Of a stretch of DNA of 44,296 bases, positions 7,913 through 15,393 are shown piece by piece (the first letter of the stretch is position 1; every line of letters starts with the position of its first letter). The position numbers were made by a program, and so were the translations under genes. This DNA is from CAZLRH01 sp964562015 (GTDB taxonomy: Bacteria; Verrucomicrobiota; Verrucomicrobiia; Opitutales; JABDGR01): positions 1-44,296 of the forward strand of contig CAZLRH010000028.1 in NCBI GenBank assembly GCA_964562015.1, given 5' to 3'. The notes below the pieces were generated by a model. It did no database searches, was not told the origin of the DNA, and saw only the letters and a list, made by a program, of their open reading frames with translations.

Positions 7913-9334
7913 ATGCGCCGCGCCCTTCAACACACCAAAATCACTTTCACGCTCGGCCCCGCCACGGAGAGCGAGGAGATGCTCGCCAAGCTCATCAACG
8001 CGGGGGTGGACTTGTGCCGCCTGAACATGGCCCACGCCAATCACGAGTGGACCCGCAACATGATCCGGCGCATCAAGACCGTCTGCAACCGGCTCGGGCG
8101 CCACATCGCCATCATGATGGATGTGAAGGGCCCGGAAATCCGCACCGGTGACGTGGCTGCGCCCTTTAACCTTCAGGAAGGCCAGCTCTTCGACCTCCTC
8201 ACTGACGAAGGCACGCCCGGCGGAGACGACATCGTGCATGTCACGGTGAACTATCGCGGTTTTCCGGCGGACGTGGCCGTCGGACGCACCGTGCTGGTGG
8301 ACAGCGGCTTGATCCGCCTCGTGGTGATGGAAAAATTTCCCGGCCGGGTCCGCTGCCGCGTGGCCGTGCCGGGAAAAATGTCCAGCCGCCGCCACATCAA
8401 TTTGCCCGGCGTGAAGGTCAACCTCCCGGCGCTCACGCAAAAAGACCGCGGCGACATCGAGGTGGGCATCGCCGAAGGGGTGGATTTTTTTGCGCTGTCT
8501 TTTGTGCGAGAGGCGAACGACCTGGATTTGCTCCGGCGCTTTTTGACCGAACACCGTTCGCGCGCGAAAATCATCGCGAAAATCGAGGACCAGTCCGCCA
8601 TTGCGAACCTCGATGAAATTGTCAGCGCGTCCGACGGCCTCATGGTCGCTCGCGGGGATTTGGGCATCGAATGCCCGTTCGAGGATTTGCCCATCATCCA
8701 GCACCGGGCGATCCAGAAGTGCATCGCCCACCGCCGCCCCGTTATCGTCGCCACGCACATGCTGGAGTCCATGATCCAGTCGCCCGTGCCCACCCGCGCC
8801 GAGGTCACCGACATTGCCCACGCCGTGCTCGAACAGGCCGACTGCATCATGCTCTCCGGCGAGACCACCAGCGGCAAATACCCGCTCGAATGTGTCGAGA
8901 CCATGAAGCGCATCGCCGACCGGCTGGAACTCGACGGCGAATTTCCCGCTCAGCCGCCGCTCGTGCTGAAATCGCACAAGGACAAATTGCTGGCCGCGGC
9001 CATGAAGCTCGCGCAGGAGACGGGCCGCGCCGGCATCGTCGTCTTTTCCCGCAACGGCAATCTGCCCGCCGTCCTCTCCGCGCTGCGCACGCGCCGCTGT
9101 CCGATTTACGCGTTCACCGACGTCGAGCCCGTGTTCAAGCAGATGCTCCTGCTGTGGGGCGTCGAGCCGTTCCTGATGGAATTCTCCAAGGACCCGGAAA
9201 AAACCATCCAGGATTCCTTCGCCTATTTGAAACGCCGCGAATGGGCGGAAAAAGGCGAGTGGCTCGTCGTGGTGACCAATGTCCTCATGGGCGAGAAGGT
9301 GATCGACTCGATTCAACTGCGCGAAGTGGAGTAG
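7913..9334 (+). CDS. pyk: Pyruvate kinase
   Basis: The product has 473 residues from ATG 7913, the usual length. The frame is open 25 codons further upstream, but that extension matches nothing typical. Pyruvate kinase makes pyruvate and ATP from phosphoenolpyruvate and ADP, the last step of glycolysis. Conserved active-site residues are present with canonical spacing: Arg36 and Asn38, Asp70, Glu75 in KGPEIRTG (the glutamate of potassium-dependent enzymes), Lys223 and Glu225 in AKIE, Asp249 in ARGDLGIE, and Thr281 in VATHMLESM. The C-terminal domain (~340-473) is complete. Odd points: the usual R-x-NFSHG reads RLNMAHA, and the usual (L/M)DTKGPE reads MDVKGPE. No Shine-Dalgarno sequence is seen. 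Confidence 0.95.
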   Translation: MRRALQHTKITFTLGPATESEEMLAKLINAGVDLCRLNMAHANHEWTRNMIRRIKTVCNRLGRHIAIMMDVKGPEIRTGDVAAPFNLQEGQLFDLLTDEGTPGGDDIVHVTVNYRGFPADVAVGRTVLVDSGLIRLVVMEKFPGRVRCRVAVPGKMSSRRHINLPGVKVNLPALTQKDRGDIEVGIAEGVDFFALSFVREANDLDLLRRFLTEHRSRAKIIAKIEDQSAIANLDEIVSASDGLMVARGDLGIECPFEDLPIIQHRAIQKCIAHRRPVIVATHMLESMIQSPVPTRAEVTDIAHAVLEQADCIMLSGETTSGKYPLECVETMKRIADRLELDGEFPAQPPLVLKSHKDKLLAAAMKLAQETGRAGIVVFSRNGNLPAVLSALRTRRCPIYAFTDVEPVFKQMLLLWGVEPFLMEFSKDPEKTIQDSFAYLKRREWAEKGEWLVVVTNVLMGEKVIDSIQLREVE

Positions 9335-9340
9335 CGTAAG

Positions 9341-9400
9341 ATTTAAACCACTGAGCGATAAGAATTGAACCACAGCGAGCACAGAGGACGCAGAGAAAGA
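9341..9400. repeat. Degenerate 'CACTGAG / CACAGAGG' intergenic repeat
   Basis: The 259-bp gap 9335-9593 has no gene. Its first part reads CCACTGAGCGA, CCACAGCGAGCACAGAGG and ACGCAGAG, a wording that returns around 20940-20970 (CTGAGGCGCAGAG) and, more weakly, at 24881-24920. The next ~100 bp are purine-rich without further structure. Confidence 0.5.
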
Positions 9401-9542
9401 GAGGGAGAAGCTATCCAGGAGAGAGGGAATAGACTGGAAGATGGAACAGTAGTGGGCGAATGGCGTCGTGCAGTGGTCGAACGTCGGACGTTTTTGTTCT
9501 GACTTTTGCGCTCTGACTTCTGCTTTTCCAGGCTTCCCGGAG

Positions 9543-9566
9543 GCTTGACACCCGGCCCTGTCAGGC
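9543..9566 (+). promoter_or_regulatory. Candidate -35/operator of the sugar ABC operon
   Basis: GCTTGACA (9543-9550) and TGTCAGGC (9559-9566) form an inverted repeat with one mismatch and an 8-bp spacer. The left arm contains a perfect TTGACA -35 hexamer (9545-9550). The sequence 17 bp further (TTACCG) is a poor -10. The site lies 28 bp before the binding-protein gene and could be the binding site of a sugar-responsive regulator encoded elsewhere. Confidence 0.45.
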
Positions 9567-9593
9567 GTTACCGATGCAACCCCCTCTTACCCC

Positions 9594-10589
9594 ATGAAAT
9601 CCCTCTCGCTTCCCCTCTGGTCTTTGTCCCTCGGCCTCGCGCTGGCCCTCGCCGGTTGCGGCGATAATAAAAGCGCCTCCGCTCCGGCTGCTGCTTCCTC
9701 GTCCGCCGCCGCCAAGAAGCGCAACCTCGCTTTCGTCACCAACAACGCCTCGGACTTCTGGAAAATCGCCCGGGCCGGCACCGCCGACGCCGCGTCGCAG
9801 TTGCCCAACGTCAATGTGGACTTTCGCATTCCCTCGGCTGGCACCGCCGCCGAGCAGACCGCGATTCTCAACGACCTTTTGGCCAAGGGTATCGACGGCG
9901 TCGCCATCAGCCCCATCGATCCGGGCAACGAGACCGCGTTGCTGAATAAAATTGCCGCGGAAACCCTCCTCATCACCCACGACAGCGACGCTCCCCAAAG
10001 CAAGCGCGTCGCCTACATCGGCACCGACAACGTCGCTGCCGGCCATGCAGCGGGCAAGCTCATCAAGGAAGCCCTCCCGAATGGCGGCAAGATCATGGCC
10101 TTTGTCGGCTCGAAAGACGCCCAAAATGCCAAGGAACGCTTTCAGGGCATTCAGGATGAATTGAAGGGCTCGAAGATTGAAATCATCGACCTGCGCACCG
10201 ACGACACCGACCGCGTGCGCGCCAAGTCCAACGTCGCCGACACCCTCGTCAAGTATCCCGACGTCGCCGGCCTCGTCGGCCTGTGGAGCTACAACGGCCC
10301 TGCGATTTTGAACGCCGTCAAGGCCGCCAACAAAGTCGGCGCGGTGAAAATCATCTGCTTTGACGAAGAGGATGAAACCCTCGCCGGCGTCGCCGACGGT
10401 TCAATTTACGGCACGGTCGTGCAGCAGCCCTACGAATTCGGCAAGCAGTCCATCCTGCTCATGAACAAGTATCTGGACGGCGACAAATCGGCCCTGTCCA
10501 GCGGGCGCGTCATCGTGCCCACGCTGAGCATCAAGAAGGATAATGTGGCCGACTTCCAGGCGAAGCTGAAGAAGCAGCTCGGCAAGTAG
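9594..10589 (+). CDS. Sugar ABC transporter substrate-binding lipoprotein (RbsB-like)
   Basis: The product has 331 residues. The signal peptide ends in a lipobox LALAGC with Cys22 as the lipid-modified residue, then a Ser/Ala linker. The mature part is a type-1 periplasmic binding fold (peripBP of the ribose/galactose class): the NNASDFWKIARAG start, ILNDLLAKGIDGVAISPID, HDSDAP, YIGTDNVAAG, and G-Y-like TVVQQPYEFGKQ near the end. It should capture a sugar or polyol and hand it to the ATPase and permease encoded next. The sugar cannot be named from the sequence. It is the first gene of a three-gene operon, 73 bp before the ATPase gene. The ATG at 9594 is preceded by a C/T tract rather than a ribosome-binding site. 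Confidence 0.93.
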   Translation: MKSLSLPLWSLSLGLALALAGCGDNKSASAPAAASSSAAAKKRNLAFVTNNASDFWKIARAGTADAASQLPNVNVDFRIPSAGTAAEQTAILNDLLAKGIDGVAISPIDPGNETALLNKIAAETLLITHDSDAPQSKRVAYIGTDNVAAGHAAGKLIKEALPNGGKIMAFVGSKDAQNAKERFQGIQDELKGSKIEIIDLRTDDTDRVRAKSNVADTLVKYPDVAGLVGLWSYNGPAILNAVKAANKVGAVKIICFDEEDETLAGVADGSIYGTVVQQPYEFGKQSILLMNKYLDGDKSALSSGRVIVPTLSIKKDNVADFQAKLKKQLGK

Positions 10590-10662
10590 GCTGGCATTTC
10601 CAGCGTTGCGCGCGGCGGGCATCGTTGGCAGCGTCGGGGGTTTGGCCAGCTTGGATTCGCCC

Positions 10663-12192
10663 ATGAACGCCCCGCCCCTGCTCGAAATGCGTGGAATTGC
10701 GAAGCAGTTCCCGGGCGTGCGCGCGCTCGACGGAGTCTCCCTGCACATCGGCCGCGGCGAGGTGCTCGCGCTCGTCGGGGAAAACGGCGCCGGGAAATCC
10801 ACCTTGATGAAAATTCTCGGCGGGGTGTACCAGCCGGACGCCGGGGAGGTTCTCGTGGACGGCCAACCCGCGCGCATTTCCGATGTGAACGAGGCCCTGC
10901 GCCTTGGCGTCGCCTTCATTCACCAGGAGTTGAACGTTCTCGATAATCTCGACGTGGCGGCGAATGTCTTTCTCGGGCGCGAACCAGTGCGCGGGCCTTT
11001 TCGCCTGATTGACACGCGCAAAATCCACGCCGACACCGCGCCCTTTTTGCGCCGCCTCGGCCTCGATATTTCCAGCCGCACGCGCGTGGACCAGCTCTCC
11101 ATCGCCAGCCGGCAAATGGTGGAAATCGCCAAGGCCCTTTCGCTTAACGCCCGCCTCATCATCATGGACGAACCGACGTCCAGCCTCACCCTCACGGAAA
11201 CGGCGCGCCTGCTCCAACTCGTCGGGGAATTGAGCCAGCAGGGAGTTTCGGTGATTTATATTTCCCACCGGCTGGGCGAGGTTTCCACCTGCGCGCACCG
11301 CGTCGTGGTTTTGCGGGACGGTAAAAACGCGGGCGAACTCAGCCGCGAGGAAATCACGCACGACCGGCTGGTGAGCCTGATGGTGGGTCGTGAAATCAAG
11401 AGCGCCTACACTCCTCCCAACGTCGTCCCGCAGCCCGGCTTTTTCAAAGTGCGCAACGCCCGCTCCAGTCTCTATCCGCGCCAGCAGGTTTCCTTCGATG
11501 CCTCCCGCGGCGAGATTCTCGGGTTCGCCGGCCTCGTCGGCGCGGGCCGCTCGGAAATTGCTCAAGCCATCGTGGGGCTGGATCCGGCGGGCGGCGCCGA
11601 AGTGTGGTTCGACGGCCACAGGAAAACCATTGGCCGTCCGCGCGAGGCCATTGACCACGGGATTTATCTCGTACCTGAAGACCGGCGCGGCCAGGGGCTC
11701 GTGGTCGAAATGTCCGTGCGCGAAAACATCACGCTGCCGTCGTTGTGGAGCCACGCCTGGCACGGCCTCATCCAGCGCGCGCGGGAGACCGTGACTGCGC
11801 AAACGCAAATCGCCTCCCTCCGCATCAAGACCCCGCATGCCGAGGCGATGGTCCGCAATCTCTCCGGCGGCAACCAGCAGAAAGTCGTCCTCGGCAAGTG
11901 GCTCGCCATGGCGCCCAAGGTGATGATTCTCGACGAGCCCACGCGCGGCATCGATGTTGGCGCGAAGGCGGAAATCTACCGCCTTATGCGCGCGCTCGCC
12001 GAAAAGGGCGCGGTGATTTTGATGATCAGCAGCGACATGGAGGAGGTCATCAACCTCAGTGACCGCGTGGCCGTCATGCACGAGGGCCGGCTCACCGGCG
12101 TGCTTGAACGCGCCGGGTGCACCGAGGAAAACATCATGCAACTGGCCATAGGCGGCACGGTGCCGGCGGCCCGCCCGGCGTTCACCAACTAA
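10663..12192 (+). CDS. Sugar ABC transporter ATP-binding protein, two ABC domains (RbsA/MglA-like)
   Basis: The product has 509 residues from ATG 10663; an upstream TTG gives 19 extra residues with no family support. Two fused ABC domains are seen. The first has Walker A GENGAGKST (39-47), a LSIASRQMVEIAKALS signature region, and Walker B LIIMDEPTSSL. The second has a degenerate Walker A (GLVGAGRSE, lysine replaced), signature LSGGNQQKVVLGKWLA and Walker B VMILDEPTRGID. The degenerate second P-loop is normal for this family. It energises import through the permease encoded 12 bp downstream. Sugar importers of this class often take ribose, xylose, galactose or inositol. Confidence 0.95.
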   Translation: MNAPPLLEMRGIAKQFPGVRALDGVSLHIGRGEVLALVGENGAGKSTLMKILGGVYQPDAGEVLVDGQPARISDVNEALRLGVAFIHQELNVLDNLDVAANVFLGREPVRGPFRLIDTRKIHADTAPFLRRLGLDISSRTRVDQLSIASRQMVEIAKALSLNARLIIMDEPTSSLTLTETARLLQLVGELSQQGVSVIYISHRLGEVSTCAHRVVVLRDGKNAGELSREEITHDRLVSLMVGREIKSAYTPPNVVPQPGFFKVRNARSSLYPRQQVSFDASRGEILGFAGLVGAGRSEIAQAIVGLDPAGGAEVWFDGHRKTIGRPREAIDHGIYLVPEDRRGQGLVVEMSVRENITLPSLWSHAWHGLIQRARETVTAQTQIASLRIKTPHAEAMVRNLSGGNQQKVVLGKWLAMAPKVMILDEPTRGIDVGAKAEIYRLMRALAEKGAVILMISSDMEEVINLSDRVAVMHEGRLTGVLERAGCTEENIMQLAIGGTVPAARPAFTN

Positions 12193-12204
12193 TTTTCTTC
12201 CGCG

Positions 12205-13311
12205 ATGAAAAAAGAACTCGGCATTTTTATTCTGCTCGTGGTGACCTGTCTTATCGCCACGGTTTGTACAATTGATTACGACCCCGCCCTTACTGGTGTG
12301 AGTGATTTCTTTCATCGCTTGCCGCACGCCAAGTTTATTTCGCCGGCGAACATCACCAATCAGATCAACCTGATCGGCATTTCCGGCATCTTCAGCTTGG
12401 GCTTGGGATTCGTCATTATTACCGGAGGCATTGATTTGTCGGTCGGCTCGATGTTTGCGCTCATTGGCATTGTGCTGGCGATGGCGCTGAGAGAGTGGGA
12501 GTTGCCTTGGTCGCCGGGGCATTACTGGCCCTGGCCGCTGGCGGCCATGTTGGTGATTCTGATTCCCATGGCGCTGGGCTGGGGCCACGGCCTGCTGATT
12601 ACGCGCCTAAAGATTCAGCCCTTCATCGTCACTTTATGCGGCCTGCTCTTGTATCGAAGCGTGGCGCGTTACATCGCCCATGACAGCACCAAGGGCTTTG
12701 GCAATGCCGAAGGTTTTGAGAACCTGCAAAGCCTCGCATCTGGCAGCATTCATTTATTTTCTTTGCCCGGTAAAACCTTGCCCGGGCAGCCGTCCGTCCT
12801 CCAGCCGGGCCAGCCGGTGAATTTGCCCATGCCCTTTGTCTTGATGCTCCTCATCGCCGTCATCATGTGGTTTGTGCTGCACCGCTCGATTTATGGCCGG
12901 TATTTGTTTGCCGTGGGCCGCAATGAGGAGGCTGCGCGCTTTTCGGGCATCAATACGCGCCGGGTGATTTCCAGCAGCTATGTCATCTTGGGCTTCCTGA
13001 CCGGCATCTCCGGCATTCTTTTCGCCTTTTACACGAACTCGATTTCCGGCTCCACGCACGGCCAGTCTTATGAACTCTACGGTATTGCCGCGGCGGTGCT
13101 GGGCGGATGCAGCCTGCGCGGAGGAGAGGGCTCCGTCCTCGGTATCATTATCGGCACGGCGCTGCTGCAAGTGCTCCGCAACCTCGTCACCCTCATGGGC
13201 ATTCCGAGCGAGCTGGATTTCGCCGTCACCGGCGTGGTCGTGCTGATCGGCGTGTTGATCGACCAAATCGTCCGCCTGCGCGCCCAGAAAAAATTGACCG
13301 CGGCGCGGTAG
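12205..13311 (+). CDS. Sugar ABC transporter permease (RbsC-like)
   Basis: A 368-residue membrane protein with about nine or ten hydrophobic segments, third gene of the sugar import operon. The family motif GGIDLSVGSMFALIG is at about residues 73-87, and the conserved EAARFSGIN loop at about 244-252 probably contacts the ATPase. YGIAAAVLGGCSLRGGEGS near the C-terminus is also typical. Compared with RbsC it has a longer N-terminal extracytoplasmic stretch (~25-60) and an insertion at ~155-205 rich in Gly/Pro/Gln. These may reflect a different binding protein contact. The gene starts 12 bp after the ATPase stop without a Shine-Dalgarno sequence. Confidence 0.94.
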   Translation: MKKELGIFILLVVTCLIATVCTIDYDPALTGVSDFFHRLPHAKFISPANITNQINLIGISGIFSLGLGFVIITGGIDLSVGSMFALIGIVLAMALREWELPWSPGHYWPWPLAAMLVILIPMALGWGHGLLITRLKIQPFIVTLCGLLLYRSVARYIAHDSTKGFGNAEGFENLQSLASGSIHLFSLPGKTLPGQPSVLQPGQPVNLPMPFVLMLLIAVIMWFVLHRSIYGRYLFAVGRNEEAARFSGINTRRVISSSYVILGFLTGISGILFAFYTNSISGSTHGQSYELYGIAAAVLGGCSLRGGEGSVLGIIIGTALLQVLRNLVTLMGIPSELDFAVTGVVVLIGVLIDQIVRLRAQKKLTAAR

Positions 13312-13373
13312 CACCCGCGCGTGGCCTAAACGCCGAAAATCGTGCGGTCTGCGCAGATTGAGCTTACCCTTGT

Positions 13374-13464
13374 GGGCCGTCGCAAGCGACGCCCCTACGC
13401 CGGAAACCGCATCTATCGCAGGGTGAATTGACACTGACAGTAGGGGCGTCGCTTGCGACGGCCC
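13374..13464. repeat. Perfect 25-bp inverted repeat, 'GTCGCTTGCGAC' family
   Basis: Arms at 13374-13398 and 13440-13464 are exact reverse complements, with a 41-bp spacer. Each arm also contains its own palindrome, GTCGCAAGCGAC, so the sequence can fold as one large cruciform or two small hairpins. It lies between the convergent ends of the sugar permease gene and the sensor-like gene, where it could stop transcription from both sides, although no T-run follows. No flanking target duplication was found. Confidence 0.85.
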
Positions 13465-13486
13465 TTTCCCCTGTCCGCCAGCAGAA

Positions 13487-14395
13487 TCACAACCCCTTCT
13501 TGTCCCAGTCAATTTGCGGATAATGCTGGCGCGCGCATTGCGGACACAGGCCGTGGGAAAAATCCGCGTAGGTGTGGTTGTGCACGTACACTTCCACCTG
13601 TTCCCAGAAGCCCGCGTCGTTCCACACTTTTTTGCAATAGGTGCAAATCGGCAGGATGCCGCGCAGCGTCTTGATTTCCATCAGCGCCTGCTCGAGCTTT
13701 TCCCGCAATTCCTTCTCGTGTTCAAACGCGAGAAATTGTTTGCGGCGCGTCCGTTGCAGGTACCAGGAAATCAGCACGCCGAGTCCGTTGGCCTCGAACA
13801 GCGAGTAAACAATCACGAGGGCCGTGGCCCGGTCCGTCCAGGGTGCAACCCACAAGCCAAGCGCGGTAATTGCGACGGTGCAGGCCAGGGCGGGCAGCAT
13901 CTGCCACCGCAAGGGCAGCGGCACGACGCTGTAAGTCAGAAACACGGAGAGCACATTGATGGCGGCGTGGCCGGTGTAGGACGGCGGGCGCGTGGCCGTC
14001 ACCGCCACGATGGCGGCGGCGATGGCCAAATCCCAGCCGAGCACGAGCAGGTCGGCGCGGCGCGGGCCGGGCTTGCGCCACAACGCGGCCATGACGGCGA
14101 GGGTGCCGAGGACGATGCCCAGCCGCATCGCCAGCATCCACCAAAACAACGAGGTGTGCCCCAGAAATTCGTAATCGGTCGGAATGAAGGTCAGAAAACC
14201 CACCGCGGAAATGCCCATCAGCACCAGCGCGCGGATTAATTCGTCTTTCTGTTGCGCGCGGCGAAATTTGGTCTCCAGCTCGGGCTCGGCAAATTGCCCA
14301 TCCCACAGCATCCGGCCATTGACGGCGGAAGCCGTGCCGTTCACTGGCGCGATTTCGGTTTTCACCACTTCGGTGGTCGTTGTGAGGTCGCCCAT
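13487..14395 (-). CDS. Six-TM sensor-like protein with C-terminal Cys motif
   Basis: The product has 302 residues from ATG 14395; ATG 14425 is possible. A ~50-residue cytoplasmic start is followed by six hydrophobic helices (about residues 60-215), a charged coiled-coil segment with RKQFLAFEHEKELREKLEQA, and a C-terminal ~55 residues beginning LRGILPICTYCKKVW. That last part has C-x2-C, a conserved W/Y-x-Q-(V/I)-E-x-Y-(I/V) stretch, FSHGLCPQC and a final YP. The same C-terminal motif (LRG-(I/L)-LPIC-x-x-CKK) is known at the ends of bacterial PAS or response-regulator proteins, where it probably binds zinc. No kinase, GGDEF or phosphatase domain is present, so the output is unclear. Confidence 0.8.
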   Translation of the reverse strand: MGDLTTTTEVVKTEIAPVNGTASAVNGRMLWDGQFAEPELETKFRRAQQKDELIRALVLMGISAVGFLTFIPTDYEFLGHTSLFWWMLAMRLGIVLGTLAVMAALWRKPGPRRADLLVLGWDLAIAAAIVAVTATRPPSYTGHAAINVLSVFLTYSVVPLPLRWQMLPALACTVAITALGLWVAPWTDRATALVIVYSLFEANGLGVLISWYLQRTRRKQFLAFEHEKELREKLEQALMEIKTLRGILPICTYCKKVWNDAGFWEQVEVYVHNHTYADFSHGLCPQCARQHYPQIDWDKKGL

Positions 14396-14585
14396 GGTTC
14401 GTGTCAATGACTCGGGCGCCAGCATGTTTCCTGCCGCCCGCCAACGCAAGCCCGCGCAGCCCCGGTAGCCGCCTTAATCCAGGTAAAAAAACCACCCATG
14501 CGCGCTACGAAAATAGACCAAGGCTTTCATACTGCACCACGGCCAACCAAACAGACCAAACGGCCGCACCCCGATTTCCGCCGGC

Positions 14586-15311
14586 CTACGGCGTCGGCAT
14601 GCCCTGCACGAGATTGTCGGCGAGGCCCGGCTGGCTGGGCGTGTCGAAATAGCCCTTGTTCAGGACGCCAGTCATGTTGATGCTTTGATACCAGAAATTC
14701 GAATTCTCCGAATTCGGCAGGCCATCGGCGCCCCGCGAGAGCAGGACAAAGTTGGTGGCCTTCCATTGCACCAGCGTGGTTTTGGCGTCGATGACTTCAG
14801 TCAGGTTCTTGTACCGGTAAAGGTAGGGATGATCCCAAGGATCGAGAATCCGCGCCTGGTCCATCAAGCCGCCACTGGGGCTCTGTTCAAAATTGAATTT
14901 ACCTGTTTCAATGAACGGCTTGCCCCAATCGGGCACCGGCTGGCTCATCGCGGTGCTGGAGTCCCAGGACAGCCGGCCGTCGGGGCCCTTGATCCAGCGC
15001 GCGCGGCCCGTCAGCGCTTTGGCGAGGTAAATTTCCGCATCCGGGGAGGTGTTGGGGCCCGGCGGATATTCGCCCCAGCGCAACTTGAATTTTTGCAGGG
15101 CAGCGCCCAGGGTTTCCAAGTCCCCCATGGCGCGCGCGTTGGCCTGTTTGAGGGAAACGGCCTTTTCTATGCCCAGTGAAAAGCTCATCACGATAATAAT
15201 GATGACCATGACCGTGAGCAATTCGACCAGGGTGAAACCGCGGCGCGCCCGCAGATTGCGAGCGGACCGGCCGGCGGGGGTCCAGGCCAGGAGGGAGAAG
15301 GCACGACTCAT
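14586..15311 (-). CDS. Type II secretion/pilin-like protein with prepilin leader (GspG-like)
   Basis: The product has 241 residues. A 24-residue basic leader ends in RARRG, followed by FTLVELLTVMVIIIIVMSFS, with the usual glutamate at mature position 5. The prepilin peptidase should cut after Gly24. The mature protein has the N-terminal hydrophobic helix, LGAALQKFKLRWGEYPPGPN, and a DPWDHPYLYRY segment, both as in GspG-like major pseudopilins, where the chain ends with a calcium-binding region. The gene stands alone between the sensor-like gene and the spermidine-synthase-like pair, with no secretion ATPase nearby. Verrucomicrobial genomes often hold many such isolated pseudopilins. Confidence 0.9.
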   Translation of the reverse strand: MSRAFSLLAWTPAGRSARNLRARRGFTLVELLTVMVIIIIVMSFSLGIEKAVSLKQANARAMGDLETLGAALQKFKLRWGEYPPGPNTSPDAEIYLAKALTGRARWIKGPDGRLSWDSSTAMSQPVPDWGKPFIETGKFNFEQSPSGGLMDQARILDPWDHPYLYRYKNLTEVIDAKTTLVQWKATNFVLLSRGADGLPNSENSNFWYQSINMTGVLNKGYFDTPSQPGLADNLVQGMPTP

Positions 15312-15393
15312 GAAAAAAGATAGATATGGGTTGGGGCGGCGAAATTAACGGGGGTAATTCGGGCGAGACTCCATAAGCCTAAGGGTTCCCGCC

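Noticed and set aside
9479..9501. Intrinsic terminator AACGTCGGACGTTTTT after pyruvate kinase
   Set aside because: The palindrome leaves a one-base loop and therefore too short a stem for a stable hairpin.
10531..12588. 685-codon minus-strand frame opposite the sugar transporter ATPase
   Set aside because: It is antisense to a complete, clearly conserved two-domain ABC ATPase and has the His/Arg/Asp-rich composition of shadow frames in GC-rich DNA.
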